Below, one piece after another: positions 44,274 through 53,674 of a stretch of 63,315 bases of DNA. Location of the stretch: the NCBI GenBank assembly GCA_964563585.1, contig CAZLXG010000003.1, positions 1 through 63,315 on the forward strand, in the 5' to 3' direction. The position numbers were made by a program, and so were the translations under genes. Positions within the stretch are counted from its first letter, which is position 1. Every line of letters starts with the position of its first letter. The stretch comes from CAZLXG01 sp964563585. GTDB taxonomy: Bacteria; Bacteroidota; Bacteroidia; Flavobacteriales; Flavobacteriaceae. The notes beneath the pieces are model-generated. The model saw only the letters and a program-made list of their open reading frames with translations. It was not told the DNA's origin and made no database searches.

Positions 44274-45461
44274 ATGAAAAGAGTTATAATCGGACTTTCT
44301 GGAGGTGTAGATTCTAGCGTTGCAGCTTATTTGTTAAAGCAGCAAGGTTACGAGGTTATAGGCTTGTTTATGAAAAATTGGCACGATGATTCTGTGACTA
44401 TTTCTAACGAATGTCCTTGGTTAGACGATAGTAATGATGCGATGCTAGTTGCCGAAAAATTAGGAATTCCTTTTCAAACAGTCGATTTAAGCGAGCAATA
44501 TAAAGAGCGTATTGTTGATTATATGTTTAATGAATACAAAAAAGGACGCACACCAAACCCTGACGTGCTCTGTAACCGAGAGATTAAGTTTGATGTATTT
44601 ATGAAAATTGCATTAGAGCTTGGTGCAGATTATGTGGCAACTGGTCATTATTGCAGAAAAGGAACAATTCAAAAAGATGGTAAAGAAATTTATCAATTAT
44701 TAGCTGGAGCAGATGGAAATAAGGACCAATCGTATTTTTTGTGTCAATTATCGCAAAAACAATTAGTAAAATCGTTATTTCCAATAGGTGAATTAACAAA
44801 ACCAGAAGTAAGAGAAATAGCTTCAAAATTAGATTTAATTACAGCCGAAAAGAAAGATTCTCAAGGGTTGTGTTTTATAGGTAAAGTAAAATTGCCAGAC
44901 TTTCTTCAACAGCAATTAAAACCCAAAGAAGGTATTATTGTTGAAGTTCCAAAAGAAAACGAGGCTTATATAGAAACTGTTTTGGAGTTTTCTTCAACAG
45001 AAGAAAAACTAAAATATTTATCTCGAAAAATAGATTATAAACAAGATTTCGGAAAAGTAGTTGGTAAGCATCAAGGTGCTCATTATTTTACAAAAGGACA
45101 ACGAAAAGGACTTGCCGTTGGAGGAACAGTTGAACCTTTATTTGTGATTGACACTGATGTTGTTGAAAATGTAATTTACACTGGACAAGGAAAAAATCAT
45201 CCTGGTTTATATAAAAAGGCATTGTTTGTTACCAATGAAGAGTTGCATTGGGTTCGTGAAGATTTAGCTTTAAAAGTTGGTGAAACTATGCAAGTTATGG
45301 CGCGTATTCGCTACAGACAAGTATTAGAAAAAGCCACTTTACATAGAACGGATAGTGGTATGTACGTAGAATTCGAAAACCTACAATCAGCAATAACCGA
45401 AGGGCAATTTGTGGCATGGTATCATGACGATGAGTTATTAGGTTCAGGTGTAATTTCGTAA
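44274..45461 (+). CDS. mnmA: tRNA-specific 2-thiouridylase MnmA
   Basis: A 395-residue enzyme that thiolates U34 of tRNA-Lys, -Glu and -Gln. It has the PP-loop IGLSGGVDSSVAAYLL, the catalytic Cys pair (NPDVLCNREIKF and SQGLCFIG), and TGHYCRKG and GKHQGAHYFTKGQRKGL. The insertion of about 20-25 residues around 215-260 (KENEAYIETVLEFSS) is slightly longer than in E. coli. It is followed 24 bases later by the S8 peptidase. Confidence 0.96.
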   Translation: MKRVIIGLSGGVDSSVAAYLLKQQGYEVIGLFMKNWHDDSVTISNECPWLDDSNDAMLVAEKLGIPFQTVDLSEQYKERIVDYMFNEYKKGRTPNPDVLCNREIKFDVFMKIALELGADYVATGHYCRKGTIQKDGKEIYQLLAGADGNKDQSYFLCQLSQKQLVKSLFPIGELTKPEVREIASKLDLITAEKKDSQGLCFIGKVKLPDFLQQQLKPKEGIIVEVPKENEAYIETVLEFSSTEEKLKYLSRKIDYKQDFGKVVGKHQGAHYFTKGQRKGLAVGGTVEPLFVIDTDVVENVIYTGQGKNHPGLYKKALFVTNEELHWVREDLALKVGETMQVMARIRYRQVLEKATLHRTDSGMYVEFENLQSAITEGQFVAWYHDDELLGSGVIS

Positions 45462-45485
45462 CTTGTCAATAAAAAAAATTGTTAA

Positions 45486-47120
45486 ATGATAAAGAAATCA
45501 ATCTTTTTTAGCATTCTCTTTTTTCACTTCTTAGCGTTTTCACAAGAAGATGCTTGGGTTTATTTACTTGATAAACAAGATGTAGCCAATTCAATAGTAA
45601 ACCCAATTACAATTCTTACTCAAAAAGCGATAGATAGAAAAACAAAACACGGTGTCGTTATAGATGCTAGAGATGTTCCAGTTAACGAATCATACATTAC
45701 TCAACTTAAAAACGCAACAGGAATAACGGTTTTAGCAAAGTCTAAATGGTTTAATGCCATACATGTTCGTGGAACAGAAACGGATATCGATAATTTATTA
45801 ACCAATCTGTCAATAACTTTTATTGACCATATTGATTTTGCAGATAAAAGTTTAAATACTAGTAAAACTTCAAAGGAAAATAAAATAAAAGATAAGTTTG
45901 GGATAGAAAATTCATTTGTCAATTTCACCTATGGAGACACTCAGAATCAAGTGGAAATGATTAACGTAGATGATTTACATGTCTCTAATTATACAGGTGA
46001 AGGCGTAACAATTGCGGTTATGGATGCATCGTTTACTAATGTGAACACAATGGGTGCTTTTCAGCGTATTAGAGATAATGGTGATTTATTTGGGGGTTAC
46101 GATTTTGTAGACAGAACAACTAATGTGTATGCACATGACCCTAGACCTTCTAGTATGAGTCATGGCACACAGGTTTTGAGTACTATGGCAGGCTATATTT
46201 TAAATAATTATGTTGGTACTGCACCAGATGCTTCATATTATTTATTTAGAACAGAAGATGGAGGCAGTGAAAATCCTGTTGAAGAAAGTTATTGGGTTGA
46301 AGCTGTTGAACGTGCTGATAGTTTAGGTGTAGATATAGTTAATACGTCTTTAGGGTATTTAGATTTTGATAATTCAAGCTATGATTACACATCTGCTGAT
46401 ATGGATGGTAATACTGCTTTTATTACAAAAGGCGCAAATATAGCCTTCGAAAAAGGTTTGATGTTAGTTACTTCTGCAGGAAATTCAGGTGCTTCTGGAA
46501 TTGCCGCACCTGCAGATTCTGAATTTGTTTTTACTATTGGAGCTGTAAATTCCGCAGAAAATTATGCTTCGTTTAGCTCGGTTGGTAGTGCTATTCAGCC
46601 TTCACAAAAGCCTGATGTTGTAGCTCAAGGTCAGTTACCTTATATGGTAAATGCTAATAATACTATTGTTCAAAATAATGGAACATCATTTAGTTCGCCT
46701 ATTATGGCTGGTGCAGTTGCTTGTTTAATGCAGGCTTTACCAAACAAAACCAATGCAGAAATCATGCAACTTTTAAGAGAATCTGCATCGCAATTTAGTA
46801 CACCAAATTATCAATTAGGCTATGGAATTCCAGACTTACAAGCGGCATTAAATGCAGCTTTATCTATTGATAATATTGATAGCGATTTTAGTATTTCACT
46901 TTATCCAAACCCATCAAAAACATTGGTGTATTTTAAATTTCCTTTAAATATAAATGAATTAAAAGTGACGCTTTTTAATGTTATTGGTAAACAAGTGAAA
47001 ACATTCTCAATTACAAGAAATAATAATTCAATAAATATTTCTTCATTATCAAAAGGAATTTATTTTACTAGAATTGAATCAGAAAATAGTTCAAAATCTT
47101 TAAAACTTATAAAAGATTAA
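45486..47120 (+). CDS. S8 subtilisin-like serine peptidase with T9SS sorting domain
   Basis: A 544-residue secreted protease. It has a signal peptide (to LAFSQ), a propeptide-like region (about 20-150), and an S8 catalytic domain with Asp180 (IAVMDASF), His226 (SMSHGTQVLSTMAG) and Ser401 (NGTSFSSPIMAGA). The last 75 residues (ISLYPNPSKTLVYFKF ... KGIYFTRIESENSSKSLKLI) form a type A C-terminal sorting domain, so it should leave through the type IX secretion system and be cell-surface attached or released. Its stop is immediately followed by the next gene. Confidence 0.93.
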   Translation: MIKKSIFFSILFFHFLAFSQEDAWVYLLDKQDVANSIVNPITILTQKAIDRKTKHGVVIDARDVPVNESYITQLKNATGITVLAKSKWFNAIHVRGTETDIDNLLTNLSITFIDHIDFADKSLNTSKTSKENKIKDKFGIENSFVNFTYGDTQNQVEMINVDDLHVSNYTGEGVTIAVMDASFTNVNTMGAFQRIRDNGDLFGGYDFVDRTTNVYAHDPRPSSMSHGTQVLSTMAGYILNNYVGTAPDASYYLFRTEDGGSENPVEESYWVEAVERADSLGVDIVNTSLGYLDFDNSSYDYTSADMDGNTAFITKGANIAFEKGLMLVTSAGNSGASGIAAPADSEFVFTIGAVNSAENYASFSSVGSAIQPSQKPDVVAQGQLPYMVNANNTIVQNNGTSFSSPIMAGAVACLMQALPNKTNAEIMQLLRESASQFSTPNYQLGYGIPDLQAALNAALSIDNIDSDFSISLYPNPSKTLVYFKFPLNINELKVTLFNVIGKQVKTFSITRNNNSINISSLSKGIYFTRIESENSSKSLKLIKD

Positions 47121-48062
47121 ATGCAGAATAGAATTACCAAATTATTCAATATAAAACATCCAATTATTCAAGCAGGAATGATTTGGAATAGTGGTTGGCA
47201 ATTAGCTTCAGCTTCAAGTAATGCAGGGGTTTTAGGATTAATTGGAGCAGGAAGTATGTATCCTGATGTGTTGCGAGAACATATTCAAAAATGTAAAAAG
47301 GCAACCAACAATTCGTTTGGAGTAAACGTGCCCATGCTATATCCAAACATTCAAGAAATTATGGATATAATTGTTGAAGAAGAAGTCAAAATTGTATTTA
47401 CTTCAGCAGGAAACCCAAAAACTTGGACAAGTTGGTTACAAGAGCGCGGAATAATTGTTGTGCATGTAGTAAGTAGTGTAAAGTTTGCTTTAAAGGCACA
47501 AGATGCAGGTGTTGATGCAATTGTAGCTGAAGGTTTCGAAGCAGGAGGACACAACGGAAGAGATGAAACCACAACGTTAACCTTAATTCCAATGGTAAAA
47601 GAACAGATTAAGATTCCGTTAATTGCTGCTGGAGGAATAGCAACAGGACAAACAATGTTAGCCACTATGGTTTTAGGTGCCGATGGTGTACAAGTAGGAA
47701 GTCGATTTGTCGCAAGTGAAGAAAGTTCTGCACATCAATTATTTAAGCAAGTTGTGGTTGATGTCAAAGAAGGCGATACACAACTAACATTAAAAGAGTT
47801 AGCGCCTGTTAGGTTGATTAAAAATAAGTTTTATGATGAATTACAAGAACTTTATAAAACATCTCCAACTCCAGAACAACTTAAAGAATTTTTAGGAAGG
47901 GCAAGAGCAAAAAAAGGTATGTTTGAAGGTGATTTAGATGAAGGAGAATTAGAAATTGGGCAAATAGCAGGATTAATTCACAATATAAAACCAGTTGCTA
48001 AAATAGTAAAAGACATGATGCGTGAGTTTGAGGAGGCTAAACACAACATTACTTCTTTATAA
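47121..48062 (+). CDS. Nitronate monooxygenase family flavoprotein
   Basis: A 313-residue FMN TIM-barrel enzyme (2-nitropropane dioxygenase family). Motifs are IKHPIIQAGMIWNSGWQLAS, GFEAGGHNGRDETTTLTLIP with the catalytic-region His, IAAGGIATGQTM and GADGVQVGSRFVASEESSAH. The family includes nitronate monooxygenases and FabK-type enoyl reductases; the sequence style fits the former better. It starts at the base after the protease stop. A terminator follows at 48181. Confidence 0.85.
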   Translation: MQNRITKLFNIKHPIIQAGMIWNSGWQLASASSNAGVLGLIGAGSMYPDVLREHIQKCKKATNNSFGVNVPMLYPNIQEIMDIIVEEEVKIVFTSAGNPKTWTSWLQERGIIVVHVVSSVKFALKAQDAGVDAIVAEGFEAGGHNGRDETTTLTLIPMVKEQIKIPLIAAGGIATGQTMLATMVLGADGVQVGSRFVASEESSAHQLFKQVVVDVKEGDTQLTLKELAPVRLIKNKFYDELQELYKTSPTPEQLKEFLGRARAKKGMFEGDLDEGELEIGQIAGLIHNIKPVAKIVKDMMREFEEAKHNITSL

Positions 48063-48180
48063 GGAATAACATTTATAAGTTGGTTTTTTTCTTATTTATT
48101 AATTCAATAATAAGTATTTAAATTCGTTTTGTTTCAATGATAAATGTAACTCTAAATCAAGTCAAATTTTAAGGCATAAA

Positions 48181-48206
48181 AAAAGAGGAAATTAATTTCC
48201 TCTTTT
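48181..48206. terminator. Bidirectional-looking terminator
   Basis: AAAAGAGGAAATT / AATTTCCTCTTTT, a perfect 26-base palindrome, 118 bases past the flavoprotein stop. Confidence 0.75.
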
Positions 48207-48423
48207 AAATATCGAAACCCAAAGCATAATTATTTAATCCCCATAAAATAAAAGCTAAACGTGTTTCTATATATGATTTCTAGTAGATTTCTTTTGAAGA
48301 GGCACGTAAAAATAAAAAAAATAACAGACTTTGTACTAGAAAGTTATATGGACTTATTAACATATGTTAATTCGTTTTTTTAAATGATTTTCACAATAAT
48401 TCAAATATGCAAAGTCTAAAGTT

Positions 48424-48431
48424 TATTTTTG
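48424..48431 (+). promoter_or_regulatory. -7 box (TATTTTTG) of the MATE gene, abutting the start codon
   Basis: Exact TAnnTTTG match ending 4 bases before the ATG at 48436. Confidence 0.5.
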
Positions 48432-48435
48432 CCAG

Positions 48436-49815
48436 ATGCAGATAAAAAACTACACAAAAGAGTTTAAATACAATTGGCAATTAGCAGCACCTGTTATGTT
48501 GGGAATGCTTGGTCATACTTTTGTGAGTTTTGTAGATAATATTATGGTTGGGCAAATAGGAACAGCTGAACTTGCTGCGGTTTCTTTGGGTAATAGTTTT
48601 ATGTTTATTGCCATGTCTTTAGGTATTGGTTTTTCCACAGCTATTACACCGTTAATTGCAGAAGCAGATGCAGAACAAAATTTTGAAAAAGGAAAATCCT
48701 CATTTAAACATGGACTGTTTTTATGTACAGTTTTAGGGGTTTTACTTTTTTTAATGGTGTTTTTTGCAAAACCATTAATGTATTTAATGAAACAACCAGT
48801 AGAGGTTGTAGAATTAGCAATTCCATATTTAGATTTAGTTGCCTTTTCGTTAATTCCGCTAGTCATTTTTCAAGGATTTAAACAATTTAGCGATGGTTTG
48901 TCTATGACGCGTTACCCAATGTACGCAACACTTTTGGCGAATATTATAAATGTTGTTTTAAACTATTTGTTGATTTTCGGAAAGTTTGGATTTCCAGAAC
49001 TTGGTATTGTTGGTGCAGCTTATGGCACATTAGTTTCGCGAATTATTATGGTTTGGTATTTATGGTTTTTACTTAAAGGGAAAGAAAAATCGAAAGCCTT
49101 TGTTACCAATATTAAGTTTTTTGTTTTAGAAAAAATAATGCTACGAAAACTTATAAATCTTGGAGCACCAAGTGCTATGCAAATGTTTTTTGAAGTAGCC
49201 ATTTTTACCGCTGCTATTTGGTTAAGTGGAACATTGGGTAAAAACCCGCAAGCTGCAAACCAAATTGCTTTAAACCTGTCTTCTATGACATTTATGGTTG
49301 CTATGGGTTTAAGCGTAGCATCTATGGTTAGAATTGGTAACCAAAAAGGATTAAAAAATTATGTTGATTTACGAAGAATTGCACATTCAATATTTTTGTT
49401 AGGTGTTATTCTAGCTATAAGTTTTGCTATTTTGTTTTTTCTGTTACACAATTATCTGCCAAAACTGTATGTAGATTTTGATGATGCTAAAAATTTGGTA
49501 GATAATACCGAAGTTGTAAGTATAGCTTCAAAATTATTAATTGCAGCAGCTATTTTTCAAATAAGCGATAGTATACAAGTATTGGTTTTAGGAGCTTTAC
49601 GTGGTTTACAAGACGTTAAAATACCAACTATAATTACATTTGTTTCGTATTGGCTTATTGGGTTTCCTGTGAGTTGGTTTATGGGAAAAGAAGATGTTTA
49701 CGGTAGTTTTGGTATTTGGTTAGGTTTACTTGCTGGTTTAACAACAGCTGCTATTTTATTGTATATTCGATTTAATTATTTAACTAAAAAGTTAATTTTA
49801 CAAAAAGACAAATAA
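48436..49815 (+). CDS. MATE family efflux transporter
   Basis: A 459-residue multidrug/toxin extrusion transporter with twelve hydrophobic segments. The MATE pattern is seen in LAAPVMLGMLGHTFVSFVDN, IMVGQIGTAELAAVSLGNSF and the repeated second half (GAPSAMQMFFEVAIFTAAIW, AANQIALNLSSMTFMVAMGL). It exports cationic or other drugs by Na+ or H+ antiport. It is close to NorM in length and style, but the substrate cannot be told. It probably forms an operon with the small acidic gene that follows. Confidence 0.92.
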   Translation: MQIKNYTKEFKYNWQLAAPVMLGMLGHTFVSFVDNIMVGQIGTAELAAVSLGNSFMFIAMSLGIGFSTAITPLIAEADAEQNFEKGKSSFKHGLFLCTVLGVLLFLMVFFAKPLMYLMKQPVEVVELAIPYLDLVAFSLIPLVIFQGFKQFSDGLSMTRYPMYATLLANIINVVLNYLLIFGKFGFPELGIVGAAYGTLVSRIIMVWYLWFLLKGKEKSKAFVTNIKFFVLEKIMLRKLINLGAPSAMQMFFEVAIFTAAIWLSGTLGKNPQAANQIALNLSSMTFMVAMGLSVASMVRIGNQKGLKNYVDLRRIAHSIFLLGVILAISFAILFFLLHNYLPKLYVDFDDAKNLVDNTEVVSIASKLLIAAAIFQISDSIQVLVLGALRGLQDVKIPTIITFVSYWLIGFPVSWFMGKEDVYGSFGIWLGLLAGLTTAAILLYIRFNYLTKKLILQKDK

Positions 49816-49817
49816 AA

Positions 49818-50045
49818 ATGACACTCCCAAAATTTATACTTGGTGATAACACAAATTATCCGAATGCTATTTATGTTATTCATACTGAATTTCCTAGATT
49901 TATAATTAACTTAGAAGATGATGAGGTTGAATGGTTTGAGGATTTTGATGCTGAAGACCAAAATGAACTTGAGGCTGAAACCGAAAATATGATTAAACTT
50001 GCTACTGAGTTTTACGATAATGAAATTATTAAATACGAAGATTAG
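49818..50045 (+). CDS. Small acidic protein of unknown function
   Basis: A 75-residue very acidic protein (LEDDEVEWFEDFDAEDQNEL...) with a hydrophobic start (KFILGDNTNYPNAIYVIHTE). It starts 2 bases after the MATE stop, so it is surely co-transcribed. I recall similar small proteins in other Flavobacteriaceae but no function. Composite element E starts 2 bases after its stop. Confidence 0.75.
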   Translation: MTLPKFILGDNTNYPNAIYVIHTEFPRFIINLEDDEVEWFEDFDAEDQNELEAETENMIKLATEFYDNEIIKYED

Positions 50046-50047
50046 TT

Positions 50048-50164
50048 GCGTTAAGGATAGTAACGGCATCCTTTTTATTTGTCTCACTGAGCGCAGTCGA
50101 AGTGTTTTAGACAAATAAAAAGATATAGTGAATAGCCTGACAGAAGCGAAGCGAATGGAACGCC
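50048..50164. repeat. Two-hairpin composite element E with nested GAGCGC hairpin
   Basis: Reads GCGTTAAGGATAG ... GGAACGCC (orientation as element A). Hairpin 2 has a perfect 14-bp stem, CTTTTTATTTGTCT (50071-50084) / AGACAAATAAAAAG (50109-50122). At its apex is the GAGCGCAGTCGA repeat in its own CACT/AGTG stem. It fills the spacer from 2 bases after one gene to 16 bases before the next. Confidence 0.8.
50085..50104 (+). repeat. GAGCGCAGTCGA hairpin repeat, copy 5 (nested in element E)
   Basis: Core at 50089-50100 flanked by complementary CACT and AGTG. Confidence 0.75.
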
Positions 50165-50180
50165 AAAAGAATATAACTTA

Positions 50181-50750
50181 ATGATTGAACAACTTTTAGA
50201 ATACGATACCGAACTGTTTGTGTTTTTAAACAATTTAGGCTCACCAATGTGGGATAATTTGTGGTTAATTATTACCAATAAATTTGCCTTTATTCCGCTG
50301 TATGCTATTTTATTGTTTTTACTTTATAAAAAATTTGGACTAAAATCGTTGTTAGTTTTAGTTGTAGTAGTAGCTTTAATGGTAACTTTTACAGACCAAA
50401 TAACCAATGTTTTTAAACGTGGTTTTGAACGACCAAGACCTTGTGGCACAGATGATTTGTTTGAGCGAATTCGATTTATTGCAGTACGTTGTGGGAGGTA
50501 CGGTTTCTTTTCTGGGCATTCATCAAATACAATGGCAGCAGCAGTTTTCGTAGGTTTAATACTAAAACCATATTATAAAAACTTAATATTTATTTTATTG
50601 TTTTGGAGTGCGGTGGTTGCCTATAGCAGAATTTATGTCGGCGTGCATTACCCATTAGACATTGTTTGCGGACTTACTTTCGGAGCTATTTCTGGGTTTA
50701 TATTTTCCAAACTTGGAAAGTATCTTTTAAAACGATTTGTAAAAGATTAG
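50181..50750 (+). CDS. PAP2 family phosphatase
   Basis: A 189-residue membrane phosphatase with about five membrane helices. The three PAP2 motifs are present: KRGFERPRP, FFSGHSSNT with the base His, and SRIYVGVHYPLDI with the nucleophilic His. Likely substrates are undecaprenyl pyrophosphate or phosphatidate-type lipids in the inner membrane. Its stop overlaps the convergent meaB stop by 4 bases. Confidence 0.92.
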   Translation: MIEQLLEYDTELFVFLNNLGSPMWDNLWLIITNKFAFIPLYAILLFLLYKKFGLKSLLVLVVVVALMVTFTDQITNVFKRGFERPRPCGTDDLFERIRFIAVRCGRYGFFSGHSSNTMAAAVFVGLILKPYYKNLIFILLFWSAVVAYSRIYVGVHYPLDIVCGLTFGAISGFIFSKLGKYLLKRFVKD

Positions 50751-51823
50751 TTTTTTAGACTTAATAAATAATCTGCCGCAGCAAAAGGTGTAGTCTTATT
50801 ATTATCAATAAGTTGTAGCTGTTTTGATAATTCTTTTTTGATTTCTGGACGATTAAAAAACTCTGATTTTAATTGATTTTCGATAGTTTGAGTTAACCAG
50901 AATTTATTCTGCTCATTTCGTTTTATGTTAAAATAATTATTTTCAGTAGTTACTTTTACATAATCTAAAATAATGTCCCAAATCGTGTCAATACCTTTAT
51001 TTTGTATAGCACTACAAATAGTTACTTTAGGTAGCCAATTGGATGATTTTTCTGGATAGAGATGAAGCGCTCTATTAAATTCTGCTTTAGCAAGTTTTGC
51101 TGGTTTTAAATTATCACCATCGGCTTTATTAATTGCAATAGCATCCGCCATTTCTATAATACCACGTTTAATACCTTGTAATTCGTCACCTGCTCCAGCT
51201 AATTTCAACAGTAAAAAGAAGTCTACCATACTATGTACGGTGGTTTCACTTTGCCCAACACCAACGGTTTCAATAATAATCACATCAAAACCAGCAGCTT
51301 CACATAAAATAATAGTTTCACGCGTTTTTCTAGCAACACCACCTAACGAATCTCCTGAAGCAGATGGACGAATAAAAACATTTTTATCTTTTACCAAATC
51401 TTCCATTCGGGTTTTATCACCTAAAATACTGCCTTTGGTAATTGAACTGCTTGGGTCTATTGCCAAAACTGCAATACGTTTGCCTTGTGTTGTTAAATGT
51501 TTTCCGAAAGTTTCTATAAACGTACTTTTTCCAACACCAGGAACTCCAGTAATTCCTATACGTATGGATTTATTAGCATGTGGTAAACATTGCGTTATAA
51601 TGTTATTTGCTTTACTTAAATGTTCTGGATTTTTACTTTCAATTAAAGTAATAGCTCTACTTAATGCTGTAATATTTTTATTTAAAATATCTGCAACTAA
51701 AGTATCTGTATTGGGTTGTGCTTTTCTTCTTTTTTTAATTTTTGAAATAGATGTGGCATTGGTGATTTCTGAAACGAAAACACCTTTCTTTTCTTGTAAA
51801 GCAGATTTTTTTTCTTTTGCCAC
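50747..51823 (-). CDS. meaB: Methylmalonyl-CoA mutase-associated GTPase MeaB
   Basis: A 358-residue G3E-type GTPase that protects and reactivates adenosylcobalamin-dependent methylmalonyl-CoA mutase. The P-loop is GVPGVGKST (93-101). IETVGVGQSETTVHSMVDFF (switch region) and INKADGDN (NKxD) follow. The N-terminal 45 residues (Lys/Ala-rich) are extra. The mutase genes are not in the window, but a cobalamin adenosyltransferase is at 59817. It lies 2 bases after the DUF2911 stop on the same strand, so the two form an operon. Confidence 0.94.
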   Translation of the reverse strand: MAKEKKSALQEKKGVFVSEITNATSISKIKKRRKAQPNTDTLVADILNKNITALSRAITLIESKNPEHLSKANNIITQCLPHANKSIRIGITGVPGVGKSTFIETFGKHLTTQGKRIAVLAIDPSSSITKGSILGDKTRMEDLVKDKNVFIRPSASGDSLGGVARKTRETIILCEAAGFDVIIIETVGVGQSETTVHSMVDFFLLLKLAGAGDELQGIKRGIIEMADAIAINKADGDNLKPAKLAKAEFNRALHLYPEKSSNWLPKVTICSAIQNKGIDTIWDIILDYVKVTTENNYFNIKRNEQNKFWLTQTIENQLKSEFFNRPEIKKELSKQLQLIDNNKTTPFAAADYLLSLKN

Positions 51824-51825
51824 AA

Positions 51826-52383
51826 TTATTGTTTCATCGGTACAGCAATTTTTACATCATCCCAAGCTAGAGTTAAAAATAGATTGTCGGTAGAATTATC
51901 AAATGAAATAGTAAATTGTTCTACTGTAGTATTTAATTTTTCAACAGGAACTTCAATATTTAAAACATCAAAATTAGGGTCCCACATAGGTTTCATTTCC
52001 GTATTTACGCCCCAAGGATATTCTTTTGAATTAAAAATAACCATCCAAACACTATCTTTTGGCACTGTCCAAAGTGTATATTTTCCCATAGGTAAAGTTA
52101 TACCTTGTACCTCAAGCGGTTTGTTGGTTTTAAAAGTAGTGGCTTCATTTGCACCTGTTCGCCATACTTGATTAAATGGGACTAAGGCGCCAAATATTTC
52201 ACGATTTTTTTTAGAAGGTCTATTATAAAATACTTCAAGCTTTAAGTCGTTTAATTTAAACTCTACAGTATCTTTAGGACTCAAGCGATTTTCGAAAATA
52301 TTTTCAACAAAGTAAGAGTATAAAAATAACCCTAAAGCTATAATTGATAAAAGAAACAACACGCGTTTCAAAAAAGTATTCAT
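51826..52383 (-). CDS. DUF2911 domain protein
   Basis: A 185-residue protein with an N-terminal membrane anchor or signal (RVLFLLSIIALGLFLYSYF). A DUF2911 domain follows (VEVFYNRPSKKNREIFGALV-like, WRTGANEATTFKTNKPLEVQ, LPMGKYTLWTVPKDSVWMVI). The domain is common in Bacteroidota exported proteins and its role is unknown. It precedes meaB, transcribed together. Confidence 0.87.
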   Translation of the reverse strand: MNTFLKRVLFLLSIIALGLFLYSYFVENIFENRLSPKDTVEFKLNDLKLEVFYNRPSKKNREIFGALVPFNQVWRTGANEATTFKTNKPLEVQGITLPMGKYTLWTVPKDSVWMVIFNSKEYPWGVNTEMKPMWDPNFDVLNIEVPVEKLNTTVEQFTISFDNSTDNLFLTLAWDDVKIAVPMKQ

Positions 52384-52557
52384 AGAGATGTTTATTTGAT
52401 GAGATAAAGATACTTTAAAAAGTAATAATTAATAAGTATTGAAACGCAGATTTCTTTAGTTTTGTTATATACTGATGAAAAAATATTCTTTTTTGCAACA
52501 TTACGATTTTTATATCGTCTTTAAAACGAACTAACAAAAACCAAAAGTACAATTAGC

Positions 52558-53109
52558 ATGTTTAAAGTTGACATTATAGAACAATGTAAACAAAACAATC
52601 GCAAGGCACAAATGCAGTTATACAACCAGTATTGCAATGGAATGTATATTGTTGCTAAGCGATTTTTGAAAGATGCTGATGATGCTGAAGATGTGGTGCA
52701 AGAAGCCTTTATTAAAGCGTTTTCTAAATTACATCAATATAAAGCAGAAGTTACTTTTGGCGCTTGGTTAAAACGTATTGTTATTAATAAAAGTATCGAT
52801 TTCTTGAAATCTAAAAATCAACGATTGGTTGAGTTAGAAGAAGTGCACTTAAAAGTAATTGATACTGCAAATGATGACAAATGGTTAGTAGACGATGCAA
52901 TTACATTAAACGATGTAAAAGAAGCAATTAACAAATTATCAGAAAAATACCAGCTTGTTGTGATGTTGTATTTAATTGAGGGTTACGACCATCAAGAAAT
53001 TTCAGGGATTTTAAACATATCTGAAGTCGCATCACGCACACAGTTATCTAGAGGTAAAGTGAAATTACAAAACCTGTTAATACTTAAAAAAAATGGCACA
53101 AGATATTAG
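52558..53109 (+). CDS. ECF-type sigma factor (paralogue of 4964-5509)
   Basis: A 183-residue ECF sigma factor. Region 2: AQMQLYNQYCNGMYIVAKRF, DDAEDVVQEAFIKAFSKLHQ, FGAWLKRIVINKSIDFL. Region 4: LSEKYQLVVMLYLIEGYDHQ, EISGILNISEVASRTQLSRG. It closely matches the factor at 4964 and shares the 17-base overlap with the next gene. It heads a three-gene operon (52558-55210). Confidence 0.92.
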   Translation: MFKVDIIEQCKQNNRKAQMQLYNQYCNGMYIVAKRFLKDADDAEDVVQEAFIKAFSKLHQYKAEVTFGAWLKRIVINKSIDFLKSKNQRLVELEEVHLKVIDTANDDKWLVDDAITLNDVKEAINKLSEKYQLVVMLYLIEGYDHQEISGILNISEVASRTQLSRGKVKLQNLLILKKNGTRY

Positions 53110-53662
53110 AGAGTTGTTTAAAGATGATAAAGTAGCGCATGAAAATATGCCAGAAAATCATCAAGATAGATTTCTACAAAAGCTAGACAAAGCATTACCT
53201 GAAGCTAAAAAATCTAATTTTGGTTGGATGCAAATGGCGGCAAGTGTTGTAGTGCTTTTAGGTTTAAGTTTTGGCGCGTATAAGTATTTTCAAACAGAGC
53301 CTTTAGCAGAAATTGTAACTACAAACACTATTGAAACTAAAACTTTGGGAGATATTTCTCCAGGATTAAAAAAGGTTGAAGATTATTATTTGGCAAGTAT
53401 AAATTTACAGTTATCTAAAATAAAATACACACCAGAAACTAAAGATTTATTTGATGGGTATTTAGAGCAACTTAATGAACTTGATGAAGAGTATAAACTG
53501 CTTTCTCAAGATTTAACAGAATCTGGACCAAGTGAGTTAACTGTTAACGCGTTAATTGACAATTTAAAATTTCGTTTAAACTTATTGTATCGTTTAAAAT
53601 CTCAATTAGAAGCATTAAAAACTTCAGAATTAAATAATGAAGAAACAAAACAATCAATTTAA
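53093..53662 (+). CDS. Putative anti-sigma factor (single-pass membrane)
   Basis: A 189-residue protein starting MAQDIRELFKDDKVAHENMP inside the sigma gene. It has one hydrophobic helix at about 45-62 (WMQMAASVVVLLGLSFGAY), then a helical C-terminal region (about 85-189). It is a homologue of the protein at 5493-6029. The anti-sigma role is inferred from operon and topology; no zinc motif is seen. Confidence 0.75.
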   Translation: MAQDIRELFKDDKVAHENMPENHQDRFLQKLDKALPEAKKSNFGWMQMAASVVVLLGLSFGAYKYFQTEPLAEIVTTNTIETKTLGDISPGLKKVEDYYLASINLQLSKIKYTPETKDLFDGYLEQLNELDEEYKLLSQDLTESGPSELTVNALIDNLKFRLNLLYRLKSQLEALKTSELNNEETKQSI

Positions 53663-53674
53663 AACAATCAAAAA

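Larger units (their letters stand above)
48063..48435. other. Gene-free spacer
   Basis: Holds the terminator at 48181-48206 and the -7 box of the MATE gene at 48424. The 220 bases between show no ORF, repeat or RNA gene I recognise. Confidence 0.5.

Noticed and set aside
51240..51893. 217-codon plus-strand open frame opposite meaB and the end of DUF2911
   Set aside because: It is the mirror of well-conserved coding sequence, with low-complexity composition and no domain. meaB accounts for the DNA.
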